Of a stretch of 6,371 bases of DNA, positions 1 to 6,315 are shown piece after piece; within the stretch, counting starts at the first letter, position 1; each line of letters opens with the position of its first letter. This DNA is from UBA9619 sp964630665 (GTDB lineage Bacteria > Pseudomonadota > Gammaproteobacteria > Arenicellales > UBA868). The position numbers and the translations under genes were made by a program. The notes under the pieces were generated by a model. The model had not been told where the DNA came from and did no database searches. It saw only the letters and a list, made by a program, of their open reading frames with translations. The stretch lies in the NCBI GenBank assembly GCA_964630665.1, contig CAZVVN010000120.1, forward strand, positions 1 to 6,371, read 5' to 3'.

Positions 1-52
1 TTTCATGCCATAGCCACGTTTTAATGCCTTAGGCACAAGCCCTTGGCCAAAC

Positions 53-871
53 TCACCTGATTGCCTGCCCTTTGAAAAAGGTATAACAGAATGTTCCCTT
101 CTCCAAGCGTGTGATCTGGTGCAGGTCATCGATTCCCTTGTGCCACGATTTCTCATCAATGAGCCCGAGACCCAGAGCTGGCACCTTGACCCCCTCCACC
201 ATCGGGATAATGGTTTTACTGACAAAGCTGTCCATGAGCTTTGGTAGGGACTGATCGATATAGACCATCTTTGGCGTAATTCGCACATCCCGGAAACCAC
301 TGTCGTTTATCAATGGATACAGTTCCCGGCCGATCAGAGAATTAGCACCCAGCCTTCTCTGCACCTCGACAAGACAGTTCCACGCCATCGACGCTTCTTT
401 GCTTTGTGGGTGAAAATAACAGGAGCCGTGATCACCCTCAAAGACAGTAAGCGATCCGCCCATTTTTGCGTGTGCTCGAAGTGCTGACAGTCCCGCCGCC
501 GGTTCCAGCAGGTGCTCCAGCAGGTGACACACAAAAAGATGATCGAAGAATTCCTCCTCGTATGGCAGATCGAAAATATCAGCCTGCAGGAACTCCACGT
601 TGCTGATGCCGCTACTTTGGACAACATTCCGGGCAAGACTCAGTGACTTCTCCGCCCAGTCGACAGAATAAAACCTGGCCTCAGGACTGTTCTGTGCGAG
701 GGTTACGGTCTGTGCGCCAACCCCGCAACCCGCTTCCAAGACCTTCGAGCCCGGCGGGTAACTGGTGCCCTGATGAACCAGATTTCTCACCGAACCTGCC
801 TGGTCATAAAGCCGTTCGGTCTCTCGCTCGGAATACCCGTGAACGTATGCGGGAGTCGTTTCGTTAGTCAT
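53..871 (-). CDS. Class I SAM-dependent methyltransferase, substrate unknown
   Basis: A 272-residue protein predicted to transfer a methyl group from S-adenosylmethionine to an unidentified acceptor in the cytoplasm. Seen: the glycine-rich SAM-binding motif I VLEAGCGVG (residues 44-52), the acidic residue ending strand 2 (D71 in FYSVDWAEKSL), motif II ADIFDLP (97-103) and a FDHLFVCHLLEHL segment (109-121) typical of the Methyltransf_11/25 fold. The N-terminus (YVHGYSERETERLYDQA, 9-25) and the C-terminal half (EGDHGSCYFHP, 145-155; GTFCYTFFK, 259-267) resemble a group of uncharacterised stand-alone methyltransferases. No signal peptide or membrane segment is visible. Start: the ATG at 871 lies just upstream of the conserved N-terminus, but no Shine-Dalgarno sequence precedes it. 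Instead a TATATA-like stretch ends about four bases before the ATG, so the message could be leaderless or the gene could depend on upstream translation. It lies 169 bases after hyuB on the same strand, and a functional link to hyuAB is unproven. Fold is confident; reaction is not. Confidence 0.93.
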   Translation of the reverse strand: MTNETTPAYVHGYSERETERLYDQAGSVRNLVHQGTSYPPGSKVLEAGCGVGAQTVTLAQNSPEARFYSVDWAEKSLSLARNVVQSSGISNVEFLQADIFDLPYEEEFFDHLFVCHLLEHLLEPAAGLSALRAHAKMGGSLTVFEGDHGSCYFHPQSKEASMAWNCLVEVQRRLGANSLIGRELYPLINDSGFRDVRITPKMVYIDQSLPKLMDSFVSKTIIPMVEGVKVPALGLGLIDEKSWHKGIDDLHQITRLEKGTFCYTFFKGQAIR

Positions 872-1011
872 CGATATATAGCACGGTTCGGATTTCGAGA
901 TTTTGCCCGGATCATCGGCCCTATCGAAACCCCTCTGAGTTGATTTGATTCCATTTGCAGACAGGCGCCTAACATCCTCTGATTAGAGAATCAAGATAAC
1001 AAGCCGGCGAG

Positions 1012-1025
1012 ATCACACTTGTGAT
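1012..1025. repeat. 14-bp perfect palindrome between hyuB and the methyltransferase gene
   Basis: ATCACA-CT-TGTGAT reads as a perfect inverted repeat with 6-bp arms and a 2-base centre. It starts 15 bases beyond the hyuB stop codon and lies about 140 bases upstream of the methyltransferase start. The 2-base centre is too short for an RNA hairpin loop, and no T-run follows on the minus strand, so it is more like a protein-binding dyad than a terminator. The arms resemble CRP half-sites in inverted order, not the CRP layout. No regulator can be named. Confidence 0.4.
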
Positions 1026-1040
1026 TTCTTTGTTCCGGGG

Positions 1041-2732
1041 TCACGAATCAGCCGTGATGCCATAATCCCGCAGTGCCGCGCCTTTGCTGACCTTGCCGTT
1101 GCGCACGTCCTCTTGAACAGCGTTGGGATCCCGATTTTCTGGTTTACCATAACCACCACCACCGGCTGTTTCCACGATGAGTCGCTCACCAGCGTGCACT
1201 GTCGTCAGGAGTTTCGAGTTGATGACCTCTTCCGAACCATCTCGCCGGGCGATCCTGGAAAAGGCGGTCGCACCTTCATTGCCACCGAGCGATCCGCGGG
1301 CCGGATGCTGATGACGCTCACCGCGATGAGTCAGTCTTATATTGTCTTCCAGAAACTGAATCTCCCGGACACAGCCCAAGCCACCTCGAAACTCACCCGC
1401 CCCGCCTGAATCAGGCCGCAGACTCATTCGCATCACCCGGGCCGGGGCTTCCAGTTCCAGAGCCTCCGCAGGCAGGTTCATACAGTTGCTGGCATCCGTT
1501 TCAATGACGTCCACGCCGTCTTTGTGCGGTCCACCGCCACTACCGCCGGCCGTGAATTCTCCAACAACAAACGACCTGCCATCGGCCCATTTCCCACCAA
1601 ACATGAGCACCAGCAGTTTGCCGGAACTGTCTGCGGGTATCCGGCCGGGGGCAGCGCTTTTCAGCGCTCCCACGATACAACCGGCAATACGCTTGAGAGT
1701 GGACGTTCTTGAATTAACCGGTGCCGGTTCAATCGGATTCACCAGGCTCCCTTCAGGCAAATCCAGGGTAACTGGCCTAAAACACCCGCCATTGGTTGGA
1801 ATCGAACTGTCGGTAACAGCTCGCACCGCGTAATAAGCAGCGGCCTGGGAGCCGGACTTCACGGCATTGAAAGGACCGCGGGTCTGCGGGTCGGTGCCCT
1901 TGAAATCACAGTGCAATTCACCACCCTTTATGGTTACCGCAACTTCAATGCGGACGGGCTTGTCCAGATCCACGCCGTCATTGTCCAGATAGTCAACATA
2001 ACGGTACTCACCGTCCGGGATCTCAAACAGTGCTTCGCGGGTGAGACTTTCGGACCGATCCAGAAGCTCTCGGAATATCTTTTGGATCCGGGTATGCCCG
2101 TAGCGATCTGCCAGCTCTACGATACGTCGTGCGCCCACGGTGCAGGCGGAGATCTGAGCACCGAGGTCTCCCATAAAGACCTCGGGAACACGCACATTGA
2201 GTTTCAGCATCTGCACGAGTGTCTCGTTGAATACGCTGGCACGTCTCAGCCTGAGCGGTGGTATACGAATGCCTTCCTGGTAGATCTCTGTTGCATTGGG
2301 CGGAACAGAGCCCGGTGACATCCCGCCCACATCCTGATGATGGGTCATCGCTGCACTGATCCCTATCGGCCGCTCTTCATGAAAGACCGGCATCACAACG
2401 GCAATGTCCGGCAGATGGGTACCGCCCAGATAAGGGTCATTCATGATGTAGAGATCCTCAGGCCGCATATCAGCGAGAGGGAACTTCTCGATTATCGTCT
2501 CTACAATTGGAATCAGGGTCGCCAGGTGGATTGGAATCGCGATCGCCTGTGCGAGCGTCTCACCTTCGATCGTGAACAAACTGGCAGATGCATCGAGCCC
2601 TTCCTTGACCACGGTGGAGAATGAGCTGCGTAATAGAGTCGACTGCATCTCGTTGGCGATGCCATCGACTTTGTTACGAACCACTTCCAGGGTGATCGGA
2701 TCTGCTGTTGGTGCACTCGTCACTCGGCTCAT
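1041..2732 (-). CDS. hyuB: Hydantoinase/oxoprolinase beta subunit (HyuB family)
   Basis: A 563-residue HyuB-type subunit. With HyuA it is expected to form a cytoplasmic ATP-dependent enzyme acting on a cyclic amide or carbonyl compound; known relatives are N-methylhydantoinase, 5-oxoprolinase, caprolactamase and acetone/acetophenone carboxylases. Seen: the family N-terminus DPITLEVVRNKVDGIANEM (11-29), a FST-VVKEGLDASAS-F segment (38-53), NDPYLGGTHLPD (98-109) and MTHHQDVGG (129-137), whose Asp/His residues are candidates for the metal/active site, the glycine-rich FTAGGSGGGPHKDG (393-406) with ETDASNCMNLPAEALE (411-426), and the usual C-terminal GGGGYGKP (524-531). Length and both termini fit a complete protein. 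Start: an ATG further upstream at 2789 would overlap hyuA by 61 bases and add 19 unlike residues. The ATG at 2732 is preferred because GAGG sits 7 bases before it and it overlaps the hyuA stop as ATGA, the signature of translational coupling. Substrate unknown. Confidence 0.95.
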   Translation of the reverse strand: MSRVTSAPTADPITLEVVRNKVDGIANEMQSTLLRSSFSTVVKEGLDASASLFTIEGETLAQAIAIPIHLATLIPIVETIIEKFPLADMRPEDLYIMNDPYLGGTHLPDIAVVMPVFHEERPIGISAAMTHHQDVGGMSPGSVPPNATEIYQEGIRIPPLRLRRASVFNETLVQMLKLNVRVPEVFMGDLGAQISACTVGARRIVELADRYGHTRIQKIFRELLDRSESLTREALFEIPDGEYRYVDYLDNDGVDLDKPVRIEVAVTIKGGELHCDFKGTDPQTRGPFNAVKSGSQAAAYYAVRAVTDSSIPTNGGCFRPVTLDLPEGSLVNPIEPAPVNSRTSTLKRIAGCIVGALKSAAPGRIPADSSGKLLVLMFGGKWADGRSFVVGEFTAGGSGGGPHKDGVDVIETDASNCMNLPAEALELEAPARVMRMSLRPDSGGAGEFRGGLGCVREIQFLEDNIRLTHRGERHQHPARGSLGGNEGATAFSRIARRDGSEEVINSKLLTTVHAGERLIVETAGGGGYGKPENRDPNAVQEDVRNGKVSKGAALRDYGITADS

Positions 2733-4774
2733 TCTGTCGCCTCGGACTTCTGCAAAACAAGTTCGCCACTGTGGCACACCGTTGCACACCAGGCTGGATA
2801 AAGCATTGTGGTCGTGTCAGGCTGTTCAATGATCGCCGGTCCTTCGACTGTATGATCAATGGGCAGCATCTGCCGGTCATAGACGGTTACTTTTTCTTTT
2901 TTCCCTTCATCGAAAATAACAGAACGCTTCATCTTGACCCCGTCACCGACGCCCGGATGAAACGCACTGGCACCAACAACACTGCCATTCAGTGCCCGAT
3001 GGACACTGCGCAGGTTGACAATCCGCGCAGGAGATTCAGTGCTGTAGCCGAAAACCTGCTCGTGCGCCCGGATAAAGCTCCGGTAGATAGATTCAATGAA
3101 CTCAGGCCCATCCAGGTCAAGAAGAATATCCAGGTAATGGGACTGCCCCACGTAACAGACATCGGCCACATGAGAGATTGTTATGTCATCGACCGGGGCC
3201 ACTTCGGCCGCCATCAGCTCTGAACACTGCCGGTCGAGTTGTTCAAGGACTTCGGTGACCTGATTAACAGTCAGCTCCTTGAGGTCTCTGGGAAAACCTA
3301 CAGACACTTCATGCTCGATCGGTGCAGCCAAAAGACCCTCAGCAGAAAGGACTCCAGGATGCCGGGGAACCACTACTTTGTTAATGCTGAGTTCCTCGGC
3401 AAGAGGAATGGCATGTACGGGTCCAGCACCACCGAGGGCAACAAGCGCGAAGTCCCGGGGATCATGGCCCTGCCTGACGGACACCAGTCGCATCCCTTCC
3501 GCCATCTGGGTGTTCACTACCTGGTGAATACCCAGTGCAGCCTGTTCCACGGACATTGCCAGTGGCAAGGCGATTGTTTCGCGGATGACCTCTTCGGCCA
3601 GAGTGTAGTCCAGCGGCACAGAACCGCCCGCAAAAAAGGCCGGGTTGAGAAATCCCAGCACGAGAGCTGCATCGGTTACCGTCGCCTTCTTTCCACCCCG
3701 CCCATAACACGCAGGACCTGGATCGGCGCCGGCCGAATGAGGGCCTACCCTTATACCACTGGCCGAATCAAGCCAAGCGATACTGCCGCCACCTGCTCCG
3801 ATCGCATTGACATCGACCATCGGCACCCGCACCGGGTAACCATCGATGCGACCATCAGGTCGCAACACTGGTCGGCCGCCGGATACCAGTGCAATATCGC
3901 AACTGGTCCCGCCAATATCGACGGTAATCAGATCGCTCAGATCAACCGCACTCCCAGACTCGCTACCACCGATCACGCCGGCGGCCGGCCCAGAGAGAAA
4001 CAGCCTTACCGGGCGTTCAATAGCGGTCCCCGCGGCACTGACACCCCCACGCGACTGCATCACCTGAAGCGGCGCACTCACACCGGCACGCGATAATTCT
4101 TTGGTCAATCGAGCCAGATATTCCCCGAGTACCGGTTTGATATAGGCGTCAAAAGCAGTCACAACCGTTCGTTCATACTCTCGAAAAGCCGGATCAACTT
4201 CGCATGACAGGGAGACTGTGATACCGGGCTGCTCTTGCTCGATGATCTCCCGTACCCGTCGCTCGTGGGCCGGATTCAGGAAAGAGAACAGCAGGCACAC
4301 CGCTATCGAAGTCACCCCTTCATCGACAAGAGCTCGCACAGCGGTTCGCACTGAATCCTCCTGCAGAGGCTCGATAATTACCCCATCAGCAGAAACCCGC
4401 TCATCGATCTCCACTCGGCGTGCCCCCGGGGCGAGAAAGACGGGAGTCTCGGGGTCGAGCTCCAGCTCATAGATATTGGTGCGCATCTGCCGCCCGATTT
4501 CGAGAACATCAGCAAACCCCCGGGTGGTTATCAACCCCGTATGAGCCCCCTTGCGTTCCAGCACGATGTTGGTCGCGACCGTAGTGCCGTGCACAAAACG
4601 ATTGACCTGCCCCGCATCGGCCGCGACTGATTCCAGGACCATTCCGAGCCCTTCAACGACTGCAGCACAGGGGTCGTGGGGTGTGCTCGGCACCTTCAAT
4701 ACAACATCCGGCCGACCCTCAGCACGGCAGATCAGATCCGTAAAGGTCCCGCCCGTATCAACGCCAATCTCCAT
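2729..4774 (-). CDS. hyuA: Hydantoinase/oxoprolinase alpha subunit (HyuA family)
   Basis: A 681-residue HyuA-type subunit, the ATP-binding partner of HyuB in the hydantoinase/oxoprolinase family (acetate-kinase/Hsp70-like fold). Seen: the N-terminal phosphate-binding motif MEIGVDTGGTFTDL (1-14), HGTTVATNIVLERKG (62-76), LITTRGFADVLEIGRQ (81-96), SGPAAGVIGG (261-270), the second phosphate motif ITVDIGGTSCDIAL (283-296), GAGGGSIAW (326-334), GADPGPACYGRGG (349-361), ALGGAGPVHA (446-455) and a complete C-terminal domain. Length is normal for a separate alpha subunit. Start: a TTG at 4786 could add four residues, but the ATG at 4774 begins exactly at the conserved MEIGVDTGGT and has GAGA six bases upstream. 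It ends in an ATGA overlap with hyuB. The 135-base gap to the PNPOx-like gene shows no strong promoter by eye. Members hydrolyse or carboxylate their substrate at the cost of ATP. With no gamma subunit gene beside it, acetone carboxylase is unlikely, but hydantoin, oxoproline and other lactam substrates remain open. Confidence 0.95.
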   Translation of the reverse strand: MEIGVDTGGTFTDLICRAEGRPDVVLKVPSTPHDPCAAVVEGLGMVLESVAADAGQVNRFVHGTTVATNIVLERKGAHTGLITTRGFADVLEIGRQMRTNIYELELDPETPVFLAPGARRVEIDERVSADGVIIEPLQEDSVRTAVRALVDEGVTSIAVCLLFSFLNPAHERRVREIIEQEQPGITVSLSCEVDPAFREYERTVVTAFDAYIKPVLGEYLARLTKELSRAGVSAPLQVMQSRGGVSAAGTAIERPVRLFLSGPAAGVIGGSESGSAVDLSDLITVDIGGTSCDIALVSGGRPVLRPDGRIDGYPVRVPMVDVNAIGAGGGSIAWLDSASGIRVGPHSAGADPGPACYGRGGKKATVTDAALVLGFLNPAFFAGGSVPLDYTLAEEVIRETIALPLAMSVEQAALGIHQVVNTQMAEGMRLVSVRQGHDPRDFALVALGGAGPVHAIPLAEELSINKVVVPRHPGVLSAEGLLAAPIEHEVSVGFPRDLKELTVNQVTEVLEQLDRQCSELMAAEVAPVDDITISHVADVCYVGQSHYLDILLDLDGPEFIESIYRSFIRAHEQVFGYSTESPARIVNLRSVHRALNGSVVGASAFHPGVGDGVKMKRSVIFDEGKKEKVTVYDRQMLPIDHTVEGPAIIEQPDTTTMLYPAWCATVCHSGELVLQKSEATE

Positions 4775-4909
4775 GATCGATCTCAAGAATACCCGGCTGT
4801 TATCCCAGGAACCAGAGTTACTGCCGCATCAATTATTCCCACTGTACTCAGGCAGGGCATCAACGATGGAAACGAACTGAGCAGAGCCTACCAAGGAACC
4901 CGGCGGCTA

Positions 4910-5323
4910 TCATTCTTTCAGGTAGTTCGCGATGCGCTCAGGAACCAGCCGAAACGCAGCGACATTCTCTGACTGGTCTTTGTAGTCTTCGGCGAATTCA
5001 GCTCCTTTTTCCTTTCCGAAATATCTGAGCGCCATCCCAAGTACAAGTTCGTAAAGCGATCTTTCTACTTCCTCTATCCGACCGTCCACGATTATTGACC
5101 GGTAAGGTGGCTCCCGCCAGTCCACGCAGAGAGAGGCGAAGGGATAGCGCTGAATGTTCCGCCACTTCAGAGAACTGCGGGCTGTGAACATATAGGCTGC
5201 ACCGTCCTCCCAGTGAAACCAGATCGGCGCCGTGCGCGGACGACCCGCCCGGTCAATCGTACTGATTACAGCAACGAGTGTCTGGTCGAGAAAAGCCTCT
5301 ACCGCGGGTTCAATAACTATCAT
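4910..5323 (-). CDS. PNPOx-like split-barrel flavin/cofactor-binding protein
   Basis: A 137-residue single-domain protein of the pyridoxamine-5'-phosphate-oxidase-like split-barrel family, the small group often labelled 'PPOX class'. Seen: the N-terminal helix and first strands FLDQTLVAVISTIDRAGRPRTAPIWF (11-36, with GRPRTAPIWF diagnostic), a second hairpin AAYMFTARSSLKWRNIQRYP (42-61, SSLKWRNI being the usual cofactor-phosphate contact region), and the VDGRIEEV strand (79-86). Relatives bind FMN, F420 or haem and reduce small molecules; F420 is doubtful in a gammaproteobacterium, and the true cofactor cannot be read from sequence. No signal peptide or membrane segment. Start: an ATG at 5344 would add seven residues, but the ATG at 5323 has AAGGAG five bases upstream, the strongest ribosome-binding site in the window, so it is preferred. 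It lies 135 bases before hyuA on the same strand, so co-transcription with hyuAB is possible but not shown. Confidence 0.88.
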   Translation of the reverse strand: MIVIEPAVEAFLDQTLVAVISTIDRAGRPRTAPIWFHWEDGAAYMFTARSSLKWRNIQRYPFASLCVDWREPPYRSIIVDGRIEEVERSLYELVLGMALRYFGKEKGAEFAEDYKDQSENVAAFRLVPERIANYLKE

Positions 5324-5375
5324 CGACTCTCCTTGGCCTGCCATCGCCTTCCACCCAAGTACAGGTCAAATCAAC

Positions 5376-5389
5376 TCTGACTGGTCAGA
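5376..5389. repeat. 14-bp perfect palindrome upstream of the PNPOx-like gene
   Basis: TCTGAC-TG-GTCAGA is a perfect dyad with 6-bp arms and a 2-base centre, 53 bases upstream of the preferred PNPOx start. Its edge overlaps a -10-like hexamer TATAGT on the minus strand (5394-5389), though no convincing -35 element lies at the right distance. The position and symmetry suit an operator overlapping a promoter; the regulator is unknown. A chance dyad is possible. Confidence 0.35.
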
Positions 5390-5403
5390 CTATACAAGAG
5401 ACC

Positions 5404-5434
5404 CGAGAAGAACCATCAGAGTGCGTTCTTCTCG
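5404..5434. repeat. Perfect 10-bp stem-loop between the GFA and PNPOx-like genes
   Basis: CGAGAAGAAC and GTTCTTCTCG form a perfect 10-bp stem around an 11-base loop. It lies about 50 bases past the GFA-gene stop and about 80 bases before the PNPOx-like start. On the minus-strand transcript the stem is followed by GGTCTCTTGT, not a clean run of U, so it would be at best a weak intrinsic terminator. It could instead be an intercistronic mRNA structure or a binding site for a dimeric regulator. The structure itself is certain; the role is not. Confidence 0.6.
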
Positions 5435-5485
5435 CGGCCAGCAGCTTGAGTTAGTGCCTGATACAACTTGTGCGGTTTCCTCCCT

Positions 5486-5956
5486 TCAACCATCGACAAT
5501 TGAACCTGAGTGCTGATAGCTCTCGAATAACTCCTCCAGCAAGGGCTGTCCTTCGAAATGCCGTGTGTCTTCCGGCGGCTCGAACCAACCCTGTTTGCTT
5601 CTCAGCCAGATGTCTGCAGAAGGTCTCAGGTCATCGAAATTTCTCAAAGTCCCAGGTTTTAGAACGATATAGCGAGCATCAAGCCGTAACGCTTTGGTAT
5701 AAATCCTCACTCCACAGGCCTCGCAGAAAGAACTCTCGACCTCACCACCGCTGTCGGCCACTCTGACGAATCTCTTTAGGACGCCTGAAGTGAGCTTGAA
5801 GTCTCCGGCTCTGACCCACATGCTCATGCCAAATGCCGAAGCCGATGCGATTTGACATTCAGTGCAGTGGCAACGATAAAGCGCGACGGGCAGGCCGGAC
5901 AATTCATATTGGATTCGACCACACTGGCATCCGCCATGTCTTCTCTGAATCTTCAT
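5486..5956 (-). CDS. GFA-domain zinc protein (Gfa/CENP-V family)
   Basis: A 156-residue protein with one GFA domain, the zinc-binding fold named after glutathione-dependent formaldehyde-activating enzyme. Seen: GGCQCGRIQYEL (8-19), YRCHCTEC (27-34) and FCEACGVRIYT (77-87), giving the full family set of seven cysteines (C10, C12, C29, C31, C34, C78, C81) for a structural and a second zinc site. Length is usual for bacterial members. Most stand-alone GFA proteins have no proven reaction. Despite the name, formaldehyde-glutathione chemistry should not be assumed here, because no formaldehyde dehydrogenase gene is adjacent. Start: the ATG at 5956 is followed at once by the conserved domain; only a weak GAG about seven bases upstream serves as ribosome-binding site. 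A candidate promoter lies about 50-80 bases upstream, inside decayed transposase DNA. The gene is followed by a stem-loop and the PNPOx-like gene on the same strand. Confidence 0.93.
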   Translation of the reverse strand: MKIQRRHGGCQCGRIQYELSGLPVALYRCHCTECQIASASAFGMSMWVRAGDFKLTSGVLKRFVRVADSGGEVESSFCEACGVRIYTKALRLDARYIVLKPGTLRNFDDLRPSADIWLRSKQGWFEPPEDTRHFEGQPLLEELFESYQHSGSIVDG

Positions 5957-6007
5957 TTTCTACTCTGCCTACCTCTACCGACCTTGGGATCCGGTCACTA
6001 TTGATTG

Positions 6008-6036
6008 AATCTACGTTCTCAGAATCTTTTGGGCAA
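6008..6036 (-). promoter_or_regulatory. Candidate sigma70-type promoter for the GFA gene
   Basis: On the minus strand TTGCCC (6036-6031) and TAGATT (6013-6008) are 17 bases apart, each matching four of six positions of the -35 and -10 consensus. Transcription would start near 6001, giving a leader of about 45 bases before the GFA start codon. It falls within or at the edge of the transposase relic. Found by eye only; matches of this quality occur by chance. Confidence 0.3.
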
Positions 6037-6242
6037 GGAGTTGCCTGATCCAAGAGAGGCTTAAGATCATCATACGCCTTTAATTCAGCGGTCACATACG
6101 AGTAACCATTGCCACTGAGCAGTTTTGGTTTCTGTTTGATATCGACCTGATCCACACCGGTAAACTCAAGCGCGTCACCCAGCGTATCGGAGACATCACA
6201 ACCTGACATCGTGACACACAGACGCCAAGCTACGATGAACCG
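6015..6242 (-). pseudogene. IS3-family transposase (OrfB, integrase core) remnant
   Basis: An open frame covers 6359-5904, but only its middle looks like a protein family. From 6242 to 6072 it reads RFIVAWRLCVTM, then a D-V-S-D-TL--ALE-TGVDQV stretch, then KPKLLSGNGYSYVTAELKAY. This matches the integrase core of IS3-family OrfB transposases, where the usual text is R-[FY]-IVAWKLC ... LLSDNG-[SC]-Y. The second catalytic Asp of the DDE triad is replaced by Gly (codon GGC at 6113-6111), which should abolish activity. After AELKAY the normal continuation (RGAPYHPQTQGKIER and the catalytic Glu) is missing. A shifted-frame stretch at about 6040-6015 weakly recalls the later WHQTLKNRILLEN segment, suggesting an internal deletion. 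The N-terminal part with the first Asp (WQTDFTY) is not recognisable upstream. No terminal inverted repeats or target duplication were found. It is a dead fragment; the frame's tail overlaps the GFA gene out of frame and is not coding. Confidence 0.75.
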
Positions 6243-6269
6243 AGGCTTTACCAGAATTAAACCACATGA

Positions 6270-6291
6270 GGTTGTGATCTGGATCACATTT
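6270..6291. promoter_or_regulatory. Near-consensus CRP-type operator
   Basis: The core TGTGATCTGGATCACA (6273-6288) is a palindrome with 7-bp perfect arms and has the exact TGTGA-N6-TCACA layout of CRP (cAMP receptor protein) sites. Over 22 bases it differs from the enterobacterial ideal at four positions (three on the left flank, one in the centre). Its centre (6280.5) lies 41.5 bases before the start predicted from a plus-strand TATTCT (6310-6315), the spacing of a class II CRP-activated promoter reading rightwards. No -10 element at the -41.5 or -61.5 spacing was seen for the minus strand. The target gene would be outside the window. The regulator's identity (CRP, Vfr or a relative) is inferred. 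Confidence 0.55.
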
Positions 6292-6309
6292 ACCAGGATG
6301 ACTACACTG

Positions 6310-6315
6310 TATTCT
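6310..6315 (+). promoter_or_regulatory. Candidate -10 element of a rightward, CRP-dependent promoter
   Basis: TATTCT matches four of six positions of the TATAAT consensus and is placed so that the start would be near 6322, with the CRP-type site centred at -41.5. There is no good -35 hexamer (TTTACC lies 15 bases upstream), as is common for class II CRP promoters. No plus-strand gene begins before the window ends at 6371. Confidence 0.3.

Noticed and set aside
1..52. Short symmetric stretches (TGCCTTAGGCA, TTGGCCAA) after the methyltransferase stop as a terminator
   Set aside because: Arms are only 4-5 bp with almost no loop and no T-run on the minus strand; not enough to call a terminator.
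980..993. TGATT-AGAG-AATCA inverted repeat considered as an FNR/Anr box or terminator for hyuB
   Set aside because: The arm order and spacing do not match TTGAT-N4-ATCAA, the 5-bp stem is AT-rich and weak, and no T-run follows.
2733..2789. Longer hyuB start at 2789
   Set aside because: The extra 19 residues do not look like the family, would overlap hyuA by 61 bases, and the ATG at 2732 has a good ribosome-binding site and ATGA coupling.
2708..3223. A 171-codon plus-strand frame across the hyuA/hyuB junction
   Set aside because: Antisense to both confirmed genes, with low-complexity and irregular composition and no family resemblance.
3239..4096. A 285-codon open frame on the plus strand opposite hyuA
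   Set aside because: It lies wholly antisense to a strongly supported hyuA, shows no recognisable motif, and long antisense frames are expected opposite GC-rich coding sequence.
1041..4774. Acetone carboxylase operon
   Set aside because: The family is related, but there is no gamma-subunit gene next to the pair and the two proteins read as general HyuA/HyuB.
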